From Icerya purchasi (lineage: Eukaryota > Arthropoda > Insecta > Hemiptera > Monophlebidae), in assembly GCA_039619475.1 (NCBI GenBank), contig CM077116.1, positions 147,329,088 through 147,393,087 of the forward strand: DNA of 64,000 bases, read 5' to 3'. Shown here in pieces: positions 59,243 to 64,000 of this stretch; position 1 is the first letter of the stretch; each line of letters opens with the position of its first letter. The position numbers were made by a program, and so were the translations under genes. The notes under the pieces are model-generated. The model saw nothing but the letters and a program-made list of their open reading frames with translations. It had not been told where the DNA came from and ran no database searches.

Positions 59243-60925
59243 CTAGTTGAAATGAACGTGATTGGATAGGAAGGCTGAAAGATTATCAAGGAATGAGGAG
59301 GAGGAGGATATGTTAAAGGAGGCAAGGAGTTCCATGATAGCTGCGGAAATATGGGAGACAACAAAGGAAGAATCGTTTAGAGAGGAATTAGGAGAAAGAA
59401 TAGGAGGAACTAGTAAGGGACTGGAAGATATGGGGGGGTTGGATTGGGGGGAGTCGTTGCGATTCAGTGCACAACCATTTAGTGGTAAATGAGAGTAAAG
59501 GGATGGAACGAAAGGAAATTGAGGAGAAGGCTTTGAGTAGGATTTGGGTTTGGAAGTTTTGTGGAAAGTGGGGGATTTGGGACGTGGAAGAGAGGGGAAT
59601 TTAGAAGTTTTTGGGGAGACGTTTAGAGAGGAAATAGGGGCTGCGGCGCGATTAGCATAGGAGAAGGCTGGAGAGGCGGAACTGGAGGATTTAATTTTAA
59701 CGGCTTCGTGAAAGGAGATGTTCTCGAAAGCCATGATTCTTTTTATGTCCTTCTGCCGCTGCCATTCGGGACAGGCTCGATCGGAAGCGCTGTGACTACC
59801 TTTGCAGTTGCGACAAAAAGGAGGCTCCTGGAGATTTGTACAATCAGAGAAAGAATGTTTAGAGGAACAATGGGAACATGAGGGAAGAGAGCTGCGGCAA
59901 TGGCGTGCAATATGCCCGAAAAGGAAACAATTAGAGCACTGAGTGGGAGAACGGATACTTGGGGACACTGTAAAACGAAGTTTGTAAATGGATACAAACT
60001 CAGGGAGAGAGGATTTGGCAAATTTTAATTCGACACTTCTGGTGGGAACTTTGGTTCCATCGGAAGAGCGAAGGATGCGACGAATAGATACTATAGGGAT
60101 AGACGTAACAAGCCCTTCTTTAATTTCCTCAACAGAGAAAGAAGGATGAACTCCAGAAATAACACCAATTCTGTATAGAGTATTGTGGGGAATGAAAGCT
60201 TTCAGGTCGTTAGAATTGAAGAAGGAGCGATTGTTTAGAAAGTCGTTGGCGGTGGAAATGGAGGGGAAGATAACAGAGATACGCCCTCTACCCTGAGGGG
60301 TAATGTCGGAGAAGGAGGTGGAAATTTTGCTGATGAGCCTGGCCAGCGCAAGCGGGTGGAAATTTCCAATGTTTTTATTGTCAGAGGTGTTCTCAACGAA
60401 AACTTTGAATGGTCCTGGGTATTTGGACGGAAAAGTGTTTTCGAAAGTATCGTGAATATGATCGGAGTTAATAGTGTTGCTGTTATTATTAGTGTTACTG
60501 TTATTATCGTTATTGTTACTACTATTATAACTGATGTTATTATTAATATTATTATTATCATTATTGTTATTGTTATTGTCATTACTATTATTATTATTAA
60601 TATTAATATTATTATTATTATTATTATTAATATTATTATTATTAATATTATTATTATTATTATTGTTTTTACTATTATTATCGATAATATAATTCTCGAC
60701 AGCTGTATTAGGACTGTTGTTAGGATTATTTAAAGTGGCAAGATTAGGTGAATCGGGTCGAGATAGCCGCAGATCCTTGCTTGGCAAAACCGCGGACGGC
60801 GAGAGAGGGCCGGACGGTTTGCGCTTGCCGACAGCGTCAACCTCCATCAAGTTTAGCGAAACATTCGGTTTCGCTTTTAAATCTTTGGAGGAGGCCGCTG
60901 GGCGGCCCCCACTAGACGAGCTCAT
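59243..60925 (-). CDS. LINE ORF1: Gag-like RNA-binding protein
   Basis: 560 aa from ATG at 60925. It should coat the element RNA to form the retrotransposition particle. Residues 1-65 are Ser/Pro-rich and basic. Residues 66-152 are Asn-rich low complexity encoded by an ATT/AAT microsatellite. Residues about 172-320 (FKVFVENT, VIFPSISTANDFL, YKLRFTV) look like the RRM/PRE-C-like core of insect LINE Gag proteins. Three zinc knuckles follow: C330-x2-C-x4-H-x4-C343, C350-x2-C-x3-H-x4-C362 and C371-x2-C-x3-H-x6-C385. Then comes CPEWQRQKDIKRIMAFENIS, a motif shared by arthropod LINE ORF1s. The C-terminus is Ser/Pro-rich. No lesions. It lies upstream of ORF2 in a different frame. Confidence 0.9.
   Translation of the reverse strand: MSSSSGGRPAASSKDLKAKPNVSLNLMEVDAVGKRKPSGPLSPSAVLPSKDLRLSRPDSPNLATLNNPNNSPNTAVENYIIDNNSKNNNNNNNINNNNINNNNNNNININNNNSNDNNNNNNDNNNINNNISYNSSNNNDNNSNTNNNSNTINSDHIHDTFENTFPSKYPGPFKVFVENTSDNKNIGNFHPLALARLISKISTSFSDITPQGRGRISVIFPSISTANDFLNNRSFFNSNDLKAFIPHNTLYRIGVISGVHPSFSVEEIKEGLVTSIPIVSIRRILRSSDGTKVPTRSVELKFAKSSLPEFVSIYKLRFTVSPSIRSPTQCSNCFLFGHIARHCRSSLPSCSHCSSKHSFSDCTNLQEPPFCRNCKGSHSASDRACPEWQRQKDIKRIMAFENISFHEAVKIKSSSSASPAFSYANRAAAPISSLNVSPKTSKFPSLPRPKSPTFHKTSKPKSYSKPSPQFPFVPSLYSHLPLNGCALNRNDSPQSNPPISSSPLLVPPILSPNSSLNDSSFVVSHISAAIMELLASFNISSSSSFLDNLSAFLSNHVHFN
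60475..60690. repeat. (ATT)n trinucleotide microsatellite inside ORF1
   Basis: Interrupted ATT/GTT repeats on the plus strand encode the Asn tract of ORF1 on the minus strand. Every length change must be a multiple of three to keep the ORF, and here the frame is kept. Confidence 0.9.
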
Positions 60926-60969
60926 CGATCAACTGGGTTAGAAAGAGAGAGGAAAATAAATAATAATAA

Positions 60970-60997
60970 TAAAAAAAAAAAAAAAAAAAAAAAAAAA
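60970..60997. repeat. Poly(A) run abutting the LINE 5' end
   Basis: About 27 A on the plus strand, after TAATAATAATA. It marks the outer limit of the LINE 5' leader or belongs to a flanking element. Confidence 0.8.
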
Positions 60998-61325
60998 CGA
61001 AGTGAATTTAAACGAACTGAATTATTAAAATGTAGAAGCAAAAAAGAAATGTAACATAAAACGATATTGGTTACTAAGTAAAAGTTAAATGCGGCAGCGA
61101 AGAAACCGAAATTATTTGTCTAAATAGATAACAATGAAGCGATCTCACCGGTCTGCCGAAACAACTGATTACCGAGCTGATAACGGGAACGCGAACGCAC
61201 ACGAGATAAAAACCTACATAGATACAGGCTAGATAATATTATAAAGAATGCACGGTATGAATAATCGCGGCATGAGCTAATTGCGAGATTTAATATAACT
61301 GCATTATCAGTAATATACCACCACA
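60998..61325. other. No gene supported
   Basis: Short spacer between two LINE copies. Nothing recognised. Confidence 0.4.
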
Positions 61326-61329
61326 TCTA

Positions 61330-61634
61330 TACTTGCGCGCTGGTCCTCTCCACTCGAACGAAAAGCACGTTTGCGATGCGGGTATAGTGTTCATTAAGTG
61401 TTCATGTCTTTCTGATGAGTGCTCTGCTTTCTATTCCATTTTATTGAGACTTGGTCTTCCTACTCCATATTGCGCCTCTTATGTTTTATTTCTTCCCTTT
61501 CCACAGATTGTTCCTATTATTTGTTCCTTTCTCCTAACCAAATTTGATATCGTATGAAGATATAATTGATTCTTTCCTATTATAATTGTTTCTGGGTAAA
61601 AGTCCCCGGTTGACAAGCTCAAAAAAAAAAAAAA
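61330..61634 (+). mobile_element. 3' end of I-type LINE with poly(A)
   Basis: The plus-strand frame encodes HVCDAGIVFIKCSCLSDECS, then LLRLGLPTPYCASYVLFLPF and a PIICSFLLT end, matching the intact LINE C-terminus (CDSNHILFECSALSNERS; LGLPTPFNATYILSFPL). The 3' UTR TGTTTCTGGGTAAAAGTCCC, then CGGTTGAC, is almost the same as in the minus-strand copy ending at 22490, so both belong to one subfamily. The tail is 14 A followed by TAAAATAAA (61621-61634). Confidence 0.8.
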
Positions 61635-61639
61635 TAAAA

Positions 61640-64000
61640 TAAACAATTTTTACGCCGCTAAAATATAGCGCCACATATATCTTTTCCGGTCGAACAGTCG
61701 TGGTATTTCATCAATGAATGTAATAAAACGTCGACCGTGCCACATTTTTAATCTCTCCAACTAATGTTTTCTGACATCGCTCCATTATCCATACTACAAG
61801 TCCTCAAAATTTCCTAAATGGCTTCGAGTCAGCAATTCCTAAGATGTAATTTGCCTGTCGTACGTTATATTTCGGAAATTTCTGCAATACTATCGACTTC
61901 AATTTTTCCAGAAGTGGCTCCTGGCGACTGGCGCAACATTCATCCAAATGTCTTCTTATTGCTCCGATGCTCTTTGGTCTCTTCATAATTTTTTTCTGAA
62001 AATTCATCAGCTTTTGTAATATGAACTTTCTACGATATGTAACTTATATCTAAGAAACAGTACGCTTCATCCAAGTTGCACGTCTCGGAACGCGCGCGCA
62101 CGGTTCTTCCAGATTATACAAAATTTCCTTTTGCATTTTCAATGAAACTTTTGACATTCCACAAATAGAGTTTTAGTAGTAGTGTGAGTATCATTATTTA
62201 ATCGTAGAACGATTGAAGATCGGATATCTTCAAGTCCGCCTGGTTTTATAGAATTTATTTATTGCTGTTAATATTTCGAAGTCTGAAAGCTTCATCTGTC
62301 TATTGATGCGAATCAGGGTTGGTGGCGCGATCTTTTTTCGACAGAATAATAAATTATCTGTTCTGTCTTTAGTTTATTGATTTCAGAACGTCGTCGATTA
62401 TCGGCTTTAATAGTGTCTCAGTGTAAGGGCCGGTGGCGTAGGCGTGTGCGCGCGTACTGCGACACGCGTCGAAATAGATAATTATGTCGTATGATATCGA
62501 GAGGCCGGCTCAGATAGATCAGATGTGATAAGGATGCATTGTTATCTGCATCTGGTTACGATTTAGTGTTGGACCTCGGTACAACGGTCGGAGTGATATA
62601 CAAGCTAGTAATCGCGTTCTCGCAACAATAATGTTCTTACTATTTATCTTTTAGTTTCATACATTTATTTCCATCTAAAATTAATACCTAATGCTCCCGA
62701 TGTTTTTAAGAACCCGATAGTTATCCGCGGTACTGTTATAAATGTAGTCTTTTTTTTATTATTTATTTATTTATTTCCTCTTTCCGTCGTTTTCCGTATT
62801 CTTCTGTTGGTCGTCTCTCCCTTAAGTACGTACGAGAATTCGTCGAGGAGAAAGTAGGCGAGTTGGTAACACTATAAAATGTTCCGATCACTGGTAACTG
62901 CTTCAATCTTTTAGTTTGAAACCAGAACTGCCAAGAAGAGACTGTCCTTGTATCGACAAGGATAGTGGCTAATGGACGTAAGTAAAGACCGCCCTTGCGT
63001 TTACCATGGGACCGTATTTAATTCCCGGAAGTGTAGTTATTTTTCTCTGCCATACTTACTTCGGTTTTTTTGTTTTGGCGGCTCCTATGAACGTAACTAA
63101 TTGTCCACAATTCACACTAATTCCGGCAAGGAACTTGGAATTTCGGCGGCATGTTTGAACGTTTAAATATTCTCCTAGAAGTATAGGTAATAAACGTAAC
63201 AGAAAAAACGACTTTTTGAAAACCTGACGGTGTGGTGTAACCGGCTAAATTTTGATCAGCTGAGGAAACAAAAAGCCTCTATGCGGAGCAGACTCTACTG
63301 TATATTCTAAATTTTAGTCGCATATTTCGTTATCAAACCTGTTGTGCATTTAGATGAAAATTAACGCGCCTTCTACCGGGAACTAATCGAATGTTTTAAT
63401 TTAATTAAAAGAGATTTGCGTGGTCGGTGTAGGGCGACCACAATTCTATCTGTGCGCATTTCGAACGATACTTACCTGTCAACGAATGTAATCTGAAGCC
63501 CTATCGATCATTAAAATTGATACATTACTGGAGAAAAATGACCGTAATAACATTTCAGTTTTTAAAAAAGTACGTTTTCTGCTTTCAAACACGTGTTGCC
63601 TTTTAATCATTTACGGAAGAAACCGGATTGAAAATTTACTTAGAATTTCTCCTACTTTACCTGTCAGTCTCTAGCACTAAAGTGTCTCTGAAGAAGTTAA
63701 TGTTTATTACGTCTATTAGTGTAGAAGAAGACAAACTACCCCCAAAAGTGATAAAAGCGAAAATCAAAAGAAAAGCGGCTATTAGAAAAAGTGTGGAAAA
63801 AAAGCGATAGAGATAAACAAGTGTGATGTGGAAAACGGATTTCACAAAGTCGCGCGATATGAAGTAAAGCAAATAGAAACACGGGGGGAATAGTTCCAAA
63901 TTTAGTCGGCAGATTGGCAATCATATCGTGAACGTTACAAAAGTCACGCTTGTCACTTTGTCGAAGAAAATCATCTGACTGATGGGCTAGAGCATTAGTC
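61640..64000. other. No gene supported
   Basis: Frames are short and without motifs. A 60-codon plus frame at 63628-63810 has a hydrophobic start and a Lys-rich end but no ATG-anchored support beyond chance. TTTA repeats occur at 62757-62775. Confidence 0.45.

Larger units (their letters stand above)
54737..60960 (-). mobile_element. Apparently full-length I-type LINE with RNase H
   Basis: About 6.2 kb on the minus strand. It has a short 5' leader, ORF1 (60925-59243), ORFX (59058-58567), ORF2 (58565-54822), then a 3' UTR ending CAGGGTAGGGG and about 26 A (T at 54737-54762 on plus). Every catalytic motif expected of an APE-type LINE with RNase H is present and no frame is broken. It is the only such copy in the window and the reference for the dead fragments. 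EN-RT-RNase H order with a CCHC-bearing ORF1 fits the I/R1 group. The exact clade would need a tree. The 5' end is uncertain: a run of about 27 T (minus strand) lies only some 45 nt upstream of the ORF1 ATG. No target duplication could be identified. Confidence 0.9.

Noticed and set aside
59059..59364. Longer version of ORFX overlapping the end of ORF1
   Set aside because: The upstream end begins at TTG with no ATG before 59058. Translation of that part would need frameshifting from ORF1, for which no slippery site was recognised.
60356..60733. 125-codon plus-strand frame rich in Ile/Val
   Set aside because: Antisense to the Asn-tract microsatellite of ORF1.

Overview
The window looks like AT-rich nuclear DNA from an arthropod, most likely an insect. 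It has no operons and is full of (TA)n and long A/T runs. Almost everything that can be recognised is a transposable element of a type common in insects: RNase H-bearing I/R1-group LINEs, RTE (BovB-type) and Jockey-group LINEs, a tRNA-derived SINE, Helitrons, hAT MITEs and a hAT transposase relic. No host gene could be supported. The order of insect cannot be read from the sequence.

The centrepiece is an apparently intact autonomous LINE on the minus strand at about 54737-60960. It carries ORF1 (560 aa, Asn-rich tract plus three zinc knuckles), a 163-aa middle frame (ORFX) built on three 75-bp tandem repeats, and ORF2 (1247 aa: AP endonuclease, reverse transcriptase, RNase H, C-terminal Cys/His motif). 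It ends in a poly(A) tail. ORFX ends TAG-A-ATG, and that ATG starts ORF2, which suggests stop-restart translation of ORF2.

Layout: 0-2 kb holds a hAT-type MITE with an exact 8-bp target duplication and a tRNA-derived SINE. 2-10 kb is unrecognised. 10-15 kb holds short 3' ends of the same LINE family plus a Helitron 3' end. 16.8-21.3 kb holds a LINE-linker repeat, a 1.5-kb Helitron with internal tandem repeats, and another LINE tail. 22.5-26 kb is a nested stack: a 5'-truncated LINE (minus) carrying an RTE fragment (plus) and a second LINE fragment. 26.9-33.1 kb holds a second hAT MITE with target duplication and three more truncated LINE tails. 33.4-36.1 kb is a decayed hAT transposon with a Jockey-type LINE inside it. 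36.7-38.6 kb and 49.1-51.1 kb each hold two head-to-head fragments of a LINE family whose 3' ends are GAA repeats. 41-44 kb holds a decayed LINE with an insert and an old reverse-transcriptase relic. 53-54.4 kb is a second RNase H LINE family with a 12-bp 3' hairpin. 54.7-61 kb is the intact LINE, followed by one more plus-strand LINE tail.

Together the data show one LINE family with a plausible active master and about ten dead, mostly 5'-truncated relatives, the normal product of target-primed reverse transcription. The SINE and MITEs are the non-autonomous partners expected beside LINEs and hAT transposons. Homology calls come from reading translated motifs by eye against the intact element and against remembered family signatures, not from a database search.
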